Shown here in pieces: positions 33,306-47,617 of a stretch of DNA of 64,000 nucleotides; the first letter of the stretch is position 1; each line of letters opens with the position of its first letter. Source of the DNA: Diphasiastrum complanatum (Eukaryota; Streptophyta; Lycopodiopsida; Lycopodiales; Lycopodiaceae); assembly GCA_029204225.1 (NCBI GenBank), contig CM055100.1, positions 8,262,713 to 8,326,712 on the forward strand, given 5' to 3'. The notes beneath the pieces were generated by a model. The model was not told where the DNA came from and searched no databases. It saw nothing but the letters and a program-made list of their open reading frames with translations. A program made the position numbers and the translations under genes.

Positions 33306-34340
33306 ATGGAAGATGTCATCAGGGAAGAGGATGAGGGATCTGACGATGAATATCCTTCCACCCACTCTCCTACTCCCTCGATCGCATCATCATCATCAAA
33401 CGCATCCGCTGTATCCACAAAACTGCTGTTGGAGCAAATGACAAAATTACACAAACAACAGATCGAGCAACTGAAGGCCTTACAAGGAACTGTAGCAATA
33501 ACTCCACATCAACCGGAACCAAACCAGCTGCAGTATCTTTGACGAGAAAATGTATGGTGTTCAGTATGCACACAAAACCATACAACGAACGAGTGTCCAG
33601 TCCTAAAGCAAAATCTGAGACTGACACATAGATTCTGTCATCTGTGTAATGCAACATCGCACGATACGGCATTTTGTCCGTTTAACCCCATGGTTGTTCA
33701 AGAGAAGAGAAGTCCTTATCAGACTTCTTATCCTTATCATCAAGGGGCACCTAACGTGGCACCAAGGTACGACGCACCCTATCAACCACAACGCATGGCC
33801 TTACCTGCTCCACGAGGGCCAGCCAACCAACAAGTGGCCCATGTAAACCTGACAGCAGCGAAACAAGAAATGCAAATGCCACCTCAACTTGAGCAGCAGC
33901 AGTGGTACGAACTAAATGAACCATTTATGGATCCTGCCATAAATGAATATGTTTTGGCCTATGCAGCTCAAACTCAACATCAAGGTGGAAGAAATTACGG
34001 CTGCTACGGATGCGGCGAAGGACACAAAATTGCAGAATGTTCCTACAAGGGACAATATACAACCTCCTACCGAGATTGCGATTATGGATACTGTTTCAAG
34101 AATTGTCCATTTAAACCTGGAACCAGTGCACCTCTTAACCTCATTGTCATACAGCAACCAGCAGTTCCAGCGGGGATGCCATCGAAAGGAGGTCGACAAG
34201 ACCATGCTCCTGTGTTAGCTGTTATGCAAACACAAAAGATGAAGAAAGTGGCTCCCTCACCACCACCATTGGTCACTGACGACCAATCCTCAACTTCAGC
34301 GCCATATCCAAATGTAAGGAAAGAGAGAAGACAGTACTAG
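33306..34340 (+). pseudogene. Ty3/gypsy gag with three zinc knuckles, one in-frame stop
   Basis: One reading frame from ATG 33306 to the stop at 34340 with a single TGA at about 33541. The N-terminal part is acidic then serine-rich (EEDEGSDDEYPSTHS, SIASSSSNASAV) with a coiled stretch (LLLEQMTKLHKQQIEQLKAL). Then come three CCHC-like knuckles: CSVCTQNHTTNEC, CHLCNATSHDTAFC and CYGCGEGHKIAEC, followed by a proline/glutamine-rich linker. The large matrix/capsid region expected upstream is absent, so this is a short or internally deleted gag. A related, more decayed gag lies at 54090-54794. Confidence 0.75.
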
Positions 34341-34700
34341 AAAATAAGACACTGGGTACAAAAAGCACAAGAGGAGGAAAAAGAGCAAGAACGAAACAAT
34401 CCACAGAACCTCCAGTCGGCATCGAATGGGAACTGCAAGCCGGCTCACCACTGCGCACTGATCAGAATGATCAGTTGCATCAACATGAACCACCTTTTCA
34501 CAAGGTGGAGCCCAAGGAACCACGCACTGAAGGCTCACACTTTTGTTGTTAAGCCATGTTAGTTTTCCACTCGGAGAACTACTGCGGATTGCCCCACAAG
34601 CGAAAAGCCTTCTAGCTGAATGGGCCAAAGCGAATGAGGAGCCAGTAGCGCCTGAGATCTGGGAAAACCCTTGATCTTTCATAGATTTGTAATTGGGAAA
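34341..34700 (+). mobile_element. Downstream remnant of gypsy J
   Basis: Decayed continuation with words such as ELQAGSPLRTDQ in the gag frame region. No protease or RT motif. The similarity fades near 34690. Confidence 0.4.
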
Positions 34701-35453
34701 ACATTTTCCTAAATAGAAAAATGTACGTGATATCAAGTTAATTCAGAAAAGAATATAATTTTCTAAATACCATTGGAATTATGAATTAAAAAATATTCGT
34801 ATGTATCATAAATGTGTGCTTTTGTCACTTGATGTAGCTCAAAATTGGTGCAATTATATATCAATTGAGATACAACTTTTGCATGTAATACACAAGGTTG
34901 TTCATAGAGTGATCGAATTCAAAAAATGTTGAGCTACTTTCCGGCGTTAAATCATTCAAAGTTGATGCACGTCACCCAAAATAGCTAGAATATAATGCCC
35001 AACAAGTAATTTGGTGCTTATCATTAAGTATAATTCATCAAATGATCAAAATTGACCAATCTCAATGATAAGAGCTTCAGATTGTTCGAGTACGATCCCT
35101 TATCAATGGAAGTATTTCCTATAATAAAACACAAGCTCTGATACCATGTGAAAGATTTTTCATAAAATGATCTTGGGTTAAAAGAACAACATATCACCAA
35201 TCTTGGCAATGTAGAAAAATCAGCATCTACACACAAAATGAGATGCAAACTCTAATAGATCTTGATCAAACATGAACCAGAACATAAATTACTATCATTG
35301 TCCATACATTTACAGTAGTCTACTATATTTCACATGTGTGGATCTAAAAATAACAATTATTGATCATTCTACACATAGAATTGCAAGATATCACAAGTAT
35401 AGTGCACCAATGGATAGTAGAACCCAAGAGAACCATGTATAAGCATGAATGAG

Positions 35454-35533
<80 letters not shown>

Positions 35534-35829
35534 CCTCTCTATCCACGAGTTACATACTTTTATAACAGGTCCAAAACCTAACTTGCCACTTGGTTTCCCT
35601 CCAATATGAAAGAACCTACTATTTTTAGGACTAGAGTCAATGTACCCAACATTCAAACTCAACGTCTAAACTTTCCCACACTTTTCAAAAGTGTTTATTC
35701 AAATGATTTTAGACTGATATAACTTTGAAAAGTCAAACTCTGACTCTAATATGAAATTGGCCTCAATTGTTTATTTGGCAATTTATCAAACTATGACCAA
35801 TCTTAATAAACTAGTACGTTTTACATGAT
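34701..35829 (-). mobile_element. Leader, PBS and 5' LTR of family C, copy 1
   Basis: PBS 35134-35146 (plus strand agctctgatacca), LTR from 35147 (tgtgaaagatttttcat). It matches 61787-62432 and 46521-47041, including the block with cccaagagaaccatgtataa and the tataactttgaaaagtcaaa stretch. A 74-bp AG tract has expanded inside it. The LTR loses similarity near 35829, where repeat X starts. No gag found to the left. Confidence 0.8.
35457..35530. repeat. (AG)n microsatellite in LTR C
   Basis: About 37 AG units. The same LTR position in copy 3 (62120) has only a short gagagagag run, so this is a copy-specific expansion. Confidence 0.95.
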
Positions 35830-36045
35830 ATGTTCAGGTATCGGTATGGCATGGATTTGCCCGCATACTTGAGTAGTAATCCAGGCTATCCCCTATTTGT
35901 GATTTGCAAACCACTTAGCACATCTAGTTTTCAAGTATGTATGCTTTAAATTCATAGATATATATGGACAAATACCATGACACTTACATAATGTAAGCTG
36001 CTAAGTTGCTAAGCTTATTTTGTACATGGATGACAACTGACATTC
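35830..36045 (+). repeat. Repeat X, left part of locus 1
   Basis: Related to 41256-41571: both contain ggtatggcatggattt, gatttgcaaacc/gtttgcaaatc and ctgctaag ... tacatggatgacaactgacattc-like sequence. It lacks about 110 bp present in the other copies. Its right edge meets the copia B LTR. Confidence 0.75.
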
Positions 36046-37116
36046 TGTGAAGAATTGCCAAAAATTGGCAAATATACCTTGATTAAAAACCATGTAGTAT
36101 AATGTAAATTTTGTACATAAGTGGATTCCACACATGTGAGGCCAAGATGCCACGTAGAAATCCACTCCTAATGTAGGTAAGGTCAAGTCCATAGGGCTAG
36201 TCATGTCATTTTGGTAGTAGTTCCTAGTTTATTGGACCTAAATCCTAGATTTAAGGTGAAAATTGACCAACTAGCTACCTACCAAGCATGACTCTAGGAA
36301 ATAGACATTAGAGGAGTTTTGAGTTCCAAAAAGACCGTTTAAGAATTCGTGCAAGATGTCTTTTTTATTCTTAAAATAATATAACACTTTTGACTTGCCA
36401 TAACCTTTTAATTGTAGCTCAAAAGTATGTCATCTAACATATCATTGGAAAGCCCTTGTTGAGCGCTTTCCAATGCACTAAACTTCACTAAATTCGGACT
36501 TACCACTAAAAAGTATGCCATTTTAGTATGGAATCAAAATGTGGAATCAAAAAGTTACGTTACGTAGATTTCAAATTTGAGTATTTTGATTGATCCATGT
36601 GTAAGAAAAATTTGAGAAAAATAATAAAAAGAATCTTTACAAAGGGTCTTTATTGGATTTAGAACTCCTCTAATGCTAGGGTTTCATTTTAGGGTCAAGA
36701 AGGGTGAGTTAACTTCCTTATTACATGCTGGAAATCCACCTAACTTCACAAAGGATGTCGAATTTGCTATGTATTCTAAGCTGTCATAGTGAGAAGATAG
36801 AATATTTTTGGAGCTCATTGGCAATCTCAAGCTTGTTCACTATGTACATTGAGTTTTTGTGATCCGAATGAAACCAAATCAATTCCTACTTCTTTCTCAG
36901 CTTGAAGTCCGTACTACAGCCTATAGTACACACATGTGGGATCAAATTTCAATGTTGGTCAATGCTTTTGTTTGTTAATGCTTGTTTTTGTCAAATTGTC
37001 AATCTAGATCAAATTTTTGATGACTAGTTTTTTGATAGATTGTTAAGCAAGCATCTAATCACTCTTGTGGATATTTTGTAAATCCATTTACGATCCTAAA
37101 GTATAGTACTTTCACA
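36046..37116 (+). mobile_element. 5' LTR of copia family B, copy 3, carrying a MITE
   Basis: Begins tgtgaagaattgcc and ends gtactttcaca. Without the insertion at 36311-36670 its length is about 705 bp, the same as the two minus-strand LTRs. PBS follows at 37117-37129 (tggtatcagagcc). Confidence 0.9.
36311..36670. mobile_element. Stowaway-like MITE inserted in LTR B
   Basis: A 360-bp AT-rich block with terminal inverted repeats TTAGAGGAGTT / AACTCCTCTAA that continue imperfectly inward (gagttccaaaaagac versus its complement aaatccaataaagac). TA flanks both ends. The two sister LTRs at 24580 and 25790 lack the block, giving a natural empty site. No coding capacity. Confidence 0.85.
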
Positions 37117-37549
37117 TGGTATCAGAGCCAAGTACAAGAGCATAAGCCAGTGATCTAATGCAAATCCATTTTTAGTAAGTTTTGGTGCTAAAAAACTACT
37201 ATTGAGAGGGCAAGCTAGAATCTTGATTTTGGTGAGGAGATTTGATCCCAAACTTGGTAGGGGTACAAATATGTACTGTGCACATGTGTGGGCACCTCTG
37301 AACCTACATTTAATTCATGGTATTCATTTGATCCAAATGAATTCACTTTGTGAGCTTTTGATGTAATTTTTGATGCAAATCTTAGGATAAGCTACTGAGT
37401 GCCATTGATTAGATTTGACATAGGGTCATGAAATCTAATTAATCTAGGCTGAAATCTTGTCCTCTAAAATTGTTTTACATGTCTTGAAAGTACATCAAAA
37501 AGTGTGAGGGAGATTTAGCCATGTTATTGTCCAAAAATAGCCAAAATTG

Positions 37550-37890
37550 GCAAGATTTGATTGTAAGTGGATTTCACATCATATTATCTTCATTCCAACT
37601 TTGTGAGGGAGTGCTAGAACTGACATTATAAGTCTATTTGTTAGATTATAAATCTAATTTGAGTGCAATACTACAAGAGAGAGACCTTAGTGAGCTTCTA
37701 GAGATAATCAAATCCATTTCTTGGCAAGATTTGTTTGAAAGTAGTTTTCACTTCATCTTATCTTCATTCCAGCTTATCTTAAGAACTGTGATTATAAATC
37801 CATTTGTTGGATTAGAAATCAAATTTGAGTGAAACACTCAAATGTGAGACCTTTGTGAGTTTCAAGTCAATCAAATCTATTTCTTGTTTG
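37550..37890 (+). repeat. Tandem 170-bp duplication in copia B leader (sister copy)
   Basis: Two copies share cttcattccaactttgtgag-like and atttgttggattagaaat sequence and a gagacctt.gtgag ending. Matches the minus-strand leader at 23349-23698. Confidence 0.75.
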
Positions 37891-37907
37891 TAAAAGTCAC
37901 TAGTATG

Positions 37908-39222
37908 ATGGGATCTACTGGAGCATATCTTCTAGAAGCTAGTGAGAGATTGAATTCTACAAGTTATGCTATTTGGAAGGTTAGGATGGAGTCACTTTTG
38001 GTGCTCCAAGACCTTTATGAGTTTCTGATTGAGGATGAAAATGAACCTCTAGGTGCACAGGAATTAGTACAAAAAGAGATCTAGGGTAGCACTTCATTGT
38101 GTATCAATGAATGTGAGCAATGACCTTTTGAGAGAAGTATCATCATGTAAAAGTGCTAAAGAGGCTTGGGAGTCTTTAAAATCAATCTATGAATCTAGTA
38201 ACACTTCAAGGGTTCTTATGCTTAGAAATCAGATTTTGCAAAGCATGAAAAGAAGTGAGGAGAGTGCACAGAATTATGTACTCAAAATCAAGTCTCTAAA
38301 TAGGGAGTTGGCTTCCATTGGAGAGAAGATTCATAATGGAGAGCTTGTACAAACTGTTCTTAATGGTCTAGGAGATGAATTTGCAAATTTGGTCCAAGGT
38401 TTTGACATCCAAGACACTTTGCCAACTATAGAAAAATTTCACAGTGTATTAGTGGCTGAAGACTGTAGGATGCTCCATGCAAAATCTAGGATGAGTTCCT
38501 TGGCTTCGCAAGATGGTGATGAGAAAGCCAATTTCTCATTCAAGTGCAAAAAGAAGACCAATGGAAAGAAGAAGCATCCAAAGAAGGCCAAAGAAGAGGA
38601 TGATGCATCAAGCTCAAAGAACAAGTCAAAGAAAAAATGCTTCTTTTGTGGAAAGAAGGGGCATTATGCATCTGAATGCTACAAGAGGCTAAGAGCACAA
38701 GTGGAGGAGGACAAACAAGGAAAACTTGCAAAGAAAGAAGAGGATGATGAAGTAGATGTATTCTTGATGGCATCTACATCCTCACAAACAAGCAATAGCA
38801 ATTCAAGAGACAATTGGTGGATCGACAGTGGGGCTAGCTCCCACATGTCTTGTGAAAAGGACTTTTTCTCAACCTTACACTCATTCAATGATGCTAAAAA
38901 GTTTGTCTTTACTGCAAATGATGAAGAGTGTAGGATAGATATTGTCACCATCTCTTTGTGTCTAGAATCCTCAAAATGCATGGATCTAGAAAATGTCCTT
39001 TATGTATCATCAATCACTAAGAATATGCTTAATCTTGGTCTACTCTTAGAAAGTGGTTTGGATGTCCACTTTAAGCATGGTGTTTGTTTCATCTTGAAGA
39101 ATGATGTTTGCATTGCAAAGGGATTTAAACATGGAAGATTGTTTAAGTTGGAAGCTAATCTTGCTTTTGAAAGAATGAGCTTGGCAAAGGAGGAGATCAC
39201 TCTAGAGGAGATCTTCGCAAAG
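37908..39222 (+). pseudogene. Copia family B gag and protease, chimeric 3' end
   Basis: Start at MGSTGAYLLEASERLNST (37908). A short deletion near 38065-38075 shifts frame; from 38107 the frame is open for 376 residues: UBN2-like gag, zinc knuckle CFFCGKKGHYASECYK, protease WWIDSGASSHMSCE with the DSG triad intact, and FKHGRLFKLEAN near the end of the protease region. The expected pre-integrase module is absent: after LEEIFAKC the sequence switches to repeat X at about 39223, which supplies the last residues and the stop. There is no integrase, RT or 3' LTR, so the copy consists only of LTR, leader, gag and protease. Confidence 0.87.
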
Positions 39223-42440
<3,218 letters not shown>

Positions 42441-42442
42441 CA

Positions 42443-42590
42443 AGAGGTCCAATAGGATTTAGAGGTGGAACCTTGTGAGGTCCAATAGGAAATTGAGGTG
42501 TGCTTGAATATAGTCCAATAGAATTAAGAGGTGCATGGATCAATGGTCCAATAGGATCAATAGGTGAGAAAGTATGGTCCAATCATAGTT
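42443..42590. repeat. Minisatellite, about five units of 30-37 bp
   Basis: Each unit begins ggtccaatagga followed by a variable aattgaggtg-type stretch. On the minus strand it can be read as repeated PIGP, but no gene context supports translation. Confidence 0.8.
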
Positions 42591-43114
42591 AAGCATAGTG
42601 GTAGCTCGTGGATCTACTAGTATCATTGTACTCCTCATTTTGGATCTAATTGATTTGGTGATTTCATGGATTTTGTGAGTTATTGGATTTCTAGCTTTCT
42701 CTCTCTACCCGAGAGCTCATGATGTTTTTTCTCTCTCTACCCGAGGAGAGCAGCTTGTTTTTACTTAGATTATTTTTTGAATACTTCCCACACGTGTGAG
42801 TGAGAATTGGAAGTGATTGAATGCATGTAGTAGTGTGTTTTGCCATAGATTCAAAGATAGATCTTGAATCTCAATCTAGTCTTGATCTTGGTGCATCTAC
42901 ACACCTTAGGAGATCACAAGTACATGTAGTGGACAATCCACACGTGCGAAATTCAACTTTTTACATGTATCTTGTTCACCATTCTATGTAAAATTGATGT
43001 AAGAAATAGTGAAGCATCCTATATGGACACTATTATCTATATCAATTATGTTATACTTAATATTGTACATATTAGAACACTTGAGAAGAGATCTATTAGT
43101 TAGAAATCAGTTTT
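42591..43114. other. No gene recognised
   Basis: Contains a short duplication of ctctctctacccgag (42700 and 42733). No coding signal. Confidence 0.4.
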
Positions 43115-43563
43115 GATCTGATTCATTATTATAAACTCTAAAATGTGATGATAATTAGTGTACAGTTTATTTGGTTTACTATATATGGTTGTGATCGGGA
43201 CGTGACCTATTAGGATATATTGATCGGGCACTGATCCCGTAGACGGCTACTTGGGTTAGCCGGGTAGCCACGCATAGGAAGAATTAGCCTGTATAGAGTT
43301 ATTTACAGTAGTTGCTATACTTGGGGGCATGTCCCAAGTTTGTCGGTCGAATTTGGCCATATTGGGCCCGACCTTAGTTTGACAGGTGGTAGGCCAGTTT
43401 TAGGACACCTGCCTTTTCATGCAGTTTGTGAATACTCTATATGTACAGTGTTTCTTTGTAATCTATTAACTTTTGTTGTGCCATCTTTGAGAGCTTGTGA
43501 GGAGTGGCTATGGTGATTGTGTGATGTGATCTACATACTGCAGTAGATCCTAACAGAATTTCA
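43115..43563 (+). mobile_element. Left LTR of a head-to-head inverted LTR pair
   Basis: A 449-bp block (tgatctgattcatt to acagaatttca) matching the reverse complement of 43920-44371 over its length, including gggacgtgacctatta, gatcccgtagacggctactt and tttgagagcttgtgaggagt. A plus-strand PBS (tggtattagagc, one change from the iMet PBS) follows at 43567-43578. Confidence 0.88.
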
Positions 43564-43566
43564 ACT

Positions 43567-43916
43567 TGGTATTAGAGCGTCAGGGTGATGCAGGTATGCA
43601 CGATCCGGTGGAGCTATGGGATAGCATCTTTCACCACATAGTGAATTATGAAGCCACCGTCAATGATTTCCCTGAAACCACCGAAAGTGCAAGATTTTTC
43701 GTGAATTCTCCCTGGAATCCACCTACGACCATCGTTCTGATCTTCCCCGAAGCTCTGATCGAAGGAACTTTGTTATCTCCTACCATCCGGACTGCCGATA
43801 CCCCGTATGGAGTCCTCTCTCTTGAGACGCTCCGAGTGCTATTTTTTCTGGTGAAAGACGCTCCCATAGCTCCACCGGATCGTGCATACCTGCATCACCC
43901 TGCCGCTCTGATACCA
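43567..43916. mobile_element. Shared interior with two opposed PBSs
   Basis: Plus PBS 43567-43578 and minus PBS 43905-43916 (plus strand gctctgatacca) face inward. Both are followed by the same leader and start peptide (GDAGMHDPVELW), a homology arm that extends about 45 bp beyond each PBS. The central part, about 43622-43855, is single-copy and reads on the plus strand as HHIVNYEATVNDFPETTESA and more to 43922, and on the minus strand as a different frame. It is unclear whether either is a gag start. Confidence 0.75.
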
Positions 43917-43919
43917 AGT

Positions 43920-44371
43920 TGAAATTTCGTTAGGATCTAGTGCAGTATGCAGATCACATCACACAATCACCATAGCCACTCCTCACAAGCTCTCAAAGAT
44001 GGCACAACAAAAGTTAAGTCTACTATGAAGAAACATTGTACATATAGCAAAGCCCCAAATTGCATGGGCTCAATAGGTCACTAAACTGGCCTACCACCTG
44101 CCAAACTAGAGTTAGGCCCATTATGGCCACATATACTGACAAACCCAAGATATGCCCCGGAGTATAGCATAATGAACTCAAAATCACTGTACAGGCTAAT
44201 TTCTTCCTACGTGTGGCTACCCGGCTAACCCAAGTAGCCGTCTACGGGATCAGTGCCCGATCAATATATCCTAACGGGTCACGTCCCGATCACAATTATA
44301 TACAGTAAACCAAATAAAGTGTACACTAATTACATCATCACATTTGGAGCTTATACCAATGAATCAAATCA
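43920..44371 (-). mobile_element. Right LTR of the head-to-head inverted pair
   Basis: A 452-bp block from tgaaatttcgttagg to gaatcaaatca. It is inverted relative to 43115-43563, with scattered substitutions and small indels, so the two arms have evolved apart for some time. Confidence 0.88.
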
Positions 44372-44829
44372 CAAGCTGAGTGCATCCTTGCAAGGTGGAG
44401 GTGAAGAGGCTTTCTTCACAAAAGGCAAAGTCAAACCAACCTGAACACACTCTTGCTTAAGCTCTCAAACTTTCCAGCAAGTGACCAAATCAAGTTATGA
44501 TGTGAAGAGTTACTTGCATTCTTAGAAAATACACAAGACTAGGCTGCCAATAGGATTGAACAAACTTGATCAACATATGATCAACACACTAAGATATTGA
44601 TTCATCTTTGTAAAACCACATGTTAACCACACTTCTAAGAGTTTATAAACTCTAGCAAATGATAAATACAAGCTTTATAGGTGAATGAAAGAGCACACTT
44701 AGTGAATCACATGACTAGCTTCACTAGCTTGTCAAATCTTGATGTTTAGATGTAGATCTAAAATCACTTCACATGCGAATGTTACTCAACCTGTTAAACA
44801 CCTGAAAAACCCATTGGTTGTAGATGTGT
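44372..44829. other. No gene recognised
   Basis: AT-rich, no supported frame; ends where copia RT begins. Confidence 0.4.
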
Positions 44830-46210
44830 ATAAATGACTAAGTACCATGCAAATAGAAATACAGCAAAGCACAAAGCAAGACTGGTGATCAAAGGGTGTA
44901 CACAAAGTAAAGGCATCGACTATGAGGAGACCAGTGCGTCAGTATGTAATTGGAGTACTCTACATCTGCTTGTTGCTTTAGCTTCACATTTTGGTTGGCC
45001 TTTGCATCAGATGGATGTAAAATTTGCTTTTCTGAATGGTGAGTTAGAAGAAGAGGTGTTCATGGATCAACCTGAAGGCTTTGTAGCCAAAGGACAGGAG
45101 AATAGTATGTCGCTTGAAGAAAGCACTTTATGGTCTTAAACAAGCACCACGTGCATGGTACAGTAGGATTGATGCCTACTTTTATTCTAAGGGGATGGTG
45201 AGAACACATTCTGATCCGAATCTTTATGTCTTATGCTTTGATGGTATGGTTGCTTTGGCTCTTTATATTGACGACTTGATTATTACGGAAAATAATCAAG
45301 AGATGGTAGATATGATCAAGAAAGATCAAATGGAACAATTTGAGATGACATATTTTAGCCTAATACATTATTGTCTTGGAGTGGAGGTGTGGAAAAAAGA
45401 ATAGGAGGTGGGTCTAACACAGGTGAAGTATGTCAGAGAGTTGCTACACATGTTTAGGTTGCAGGATTGCAAGCCAATGGACACTCCTATTGAGCCAGGT
45501 AAAAAGCTTTCTAAGCTTGACGAATCATAGCCATTTGATGCTACACTATATAGGCAATTAGTAGGGAGCTTGATTTACCTTACCACGACTAGACCAGATA
45601 TATGCTCTGTTGTTGGTATTGTAAGGTTTATAGCATCACCTATTGAAATGCATTGGAAGGCAGCCAAACACATTTTGCGATATGTCAAGGCACTTCCAAT
45701 TATGGCTTGGTGTACAAGAAGCATGAGGGTTTACTTGAGTTATGTGGCTATGTGGATGCAGATTGGGGAGGTGACTATGATGATCATAGATCCACCATAG
45801 AATATGTATTCTAGCTTTGTGACAGTTGTTTTTCTTGGTCTAGTAAAAAGCAAAGTACAGTTGCTTTATCTACAACAGAAGCAGAGTATAAGGCAATGTA
45901 TAGTGCAGCACAAGAAGCTATATGGTTGAGGCAAATCTTGGATGAAGTTGGCATGAAACAGGAAAATCCCACAACTATACATAGCGACAATCAGAGTGGC
46001 ATTCAATTAGCAAAGAATCCAGTGTTCCATGTGAGAACCAAACACATTGAAATTCAATATCACTTTATACGTGAGAGGCTACTGAGTTGTGAAATTCATG
46101 TTGTTCATTGTAGTACGGACAAATAACTAGCTGATATTTTCACTAAGCCACTTATTAGAGAAAAGTTTGATAAGTCTAGATCAAAGCTTTCTGTACTTAA
46201 AGTTTGTTGA
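44830..46210 (+). pseudogene. Ty1/copia reverse transcriptase and RNase H (element H)
   Basis: RT enters at TKYHANRNTAKHKARLVIKG, continues GIDYEETSASV, HQMDVKFAFLNGELEEEVFM and DQPEGFVAKGQEN; a one-base shift near 45105 leads into KKALYGLKQAPRAWYSRIDA and the catalytic box LALYIDDLIITENN, then GSLIYLTTTRPDICSVVGIV. RNase H is broken near 45780 and resumes as MYSAAQEAIWLRQILDEVGM, HSDNQSGIQLAKNPVFHVR and, after a stop, LADIFTKPL. The 5' half of the element is missing. Confidence 0.88.
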
Positions 46211-46249
46211 ATTAAAAGCTATGTATATAACTATATAAAAAGTAGACTC

Positions 46250-46520
46250 TACTTTAAGGGAGAGAGTTAGAATTAAAGTAGAGCTATTGTGTTACTGTAC
46301 TGTGGGTCCTATCAGTGGATAAGGATCAGTTGGCCTTGTCACGAGGCGAGTCGACGGGACACGCATTCAGTCAATGACAACCTGGGTCATGCATAGGTTG
46401 CCTTAGTGAAGAACTATATGTATAGTGTAATTTTATTTTGAAAAATACGTGGAGAGTATTTTTATGTCTGTGTTACTGTGTAGCATGAACTGTGTTCCTG
46501 TTCAAAGCAAATTCTAAGTA
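46250..46520 (+). mobile_element. Polypurine tract and partial 3' LTR of element H
   Basis: The purine tract taagggagagag (46254-46265) is followed by ttagaattaaagtagagc, as expected for a copia 3' LTR start although the terminal TG is not clean. It ends at 46520, where LTR C sequence begins. Confidence 0.6.
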
Positions 46521-47041
46521 AAATGAGATGCAAACTCTAATAGAACTTGATCAAACATGAATCAAATGATAATGTAATGTTGTTGTCTATACAAAACCAA
46601 CAAGCTACTATATTTCACACACGTGGATCCAAAAATAACAAATATAGATCATTATACACATAGAATTGCATGCAATCACAAGTATAGTGCACAATGGATG
46701 GCAGAACCCAAGAAAACCATATATAAGTATGAAATGAGATTGAGAAGAGAGAAGATGTGTCTTTCCACAAGTTTTCTCCTTCTATAATAGGTCCAAAACC
46801 TATTTGGCCAAATGGCTTTCCCTCCACAATGCTAACCCTACTATTTTTGGGTCTAGATTCAAAGTACCCAACATTTAAATTTGAATCTACTCAAACTCGC
46901 ATTCTAACTTTCCCACACTTTCAAAAAGTGTTTATTCAAATGAAATTTAGACTAATGAACTTTGAAAAGTCAATCTCTAAGTCTAAAAACAAAGTTGGTC
47001 TCAATTCGCCAAATATGATCAAACTAGTTGAATCTTTCACA
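46521..47041 (-). mobile_element. 3' LTR of family C, copy 2 (truncated)
   Basis: Starts mid-LTR (aaatgagatgcaaactctaa matches 35236 and 61896) and ends ttgaatctttcaca. The outer 90 bases are missing. It is followed by a polypurine tract and RNase H of the same orientation, so it is a 3' LTR. Confidence 0.8.
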
Positions 47042-47290
47042 CTCTCTTTTCAACTAGTTTTAGCATGGACTTTGATAACACTCCAAGTGATGTCCTATGC
47101 TTCATGAACAAGTCCTTTCCCAATGCTTTGGTGAAGATATCAGCTATACATTCCCTTGAGGACACATGTTGAAGCTCCACCTCCTTTGTATTGACTTACT
47201 CCCTCACAAAATGATATTGCACCTCAATATGTTTGCTCCTAGCATAGTTTTGACCATAGAACTTTGATCCATTATAAGAATGATCTTCTT
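47042..47290 (-). pseudogene. Polypurine tract and copia RNase H C-terminus (family C)
   Basis: Tract 47042-47057 (minus strand ttgaaaagagag). Reading on, the minus strand gives NYARSKHIEVQYHFVRE, stop, VNTKEVELQHVSSREC and IADIFTKALGK, the conserved end of copia RNase H. Sequence beyond 47290 is not RT, so the element is truncated. This links LTR family C to a copia pol. Confidence 0.8.
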
Positions 47291-47617
47291 CCTAAGAATA
47301 GATTTCCTTTCAATGATCATGTAATTCTCAAAAAACCATAATTGATATAGAGAATAGTGTCCACTTGGGATGCTTCACTATTTCTTACATCGATTTTACA
47401 TGTAAAAATGTGACTAGAACATGAAGAATCAAATAGAATGTAAATGAAATGATTCCACCATGCTTCCAACTCTCTAGAAATATACAACAAACAAACAATA
47501 AATGTGAGTGATCATCATTTGCTTGCATGTCTCCTCCTCCTTTGTCCTTTGTTGCCGTGTATCCACTATGACACTCCATGAATGAGCCTCCATCTCCATC
47601 TTGCTACAAAACTTCAT
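47291..47617. other. No gene recognised
   Basis: AT-rich sequence; no supported frame or repeat. Confidence 0.4.

Noticed and set aside
35369-35662. Ser-Leu repeat protein over the AG tract.
   Set aside because: Microsatellite inside LTR C.
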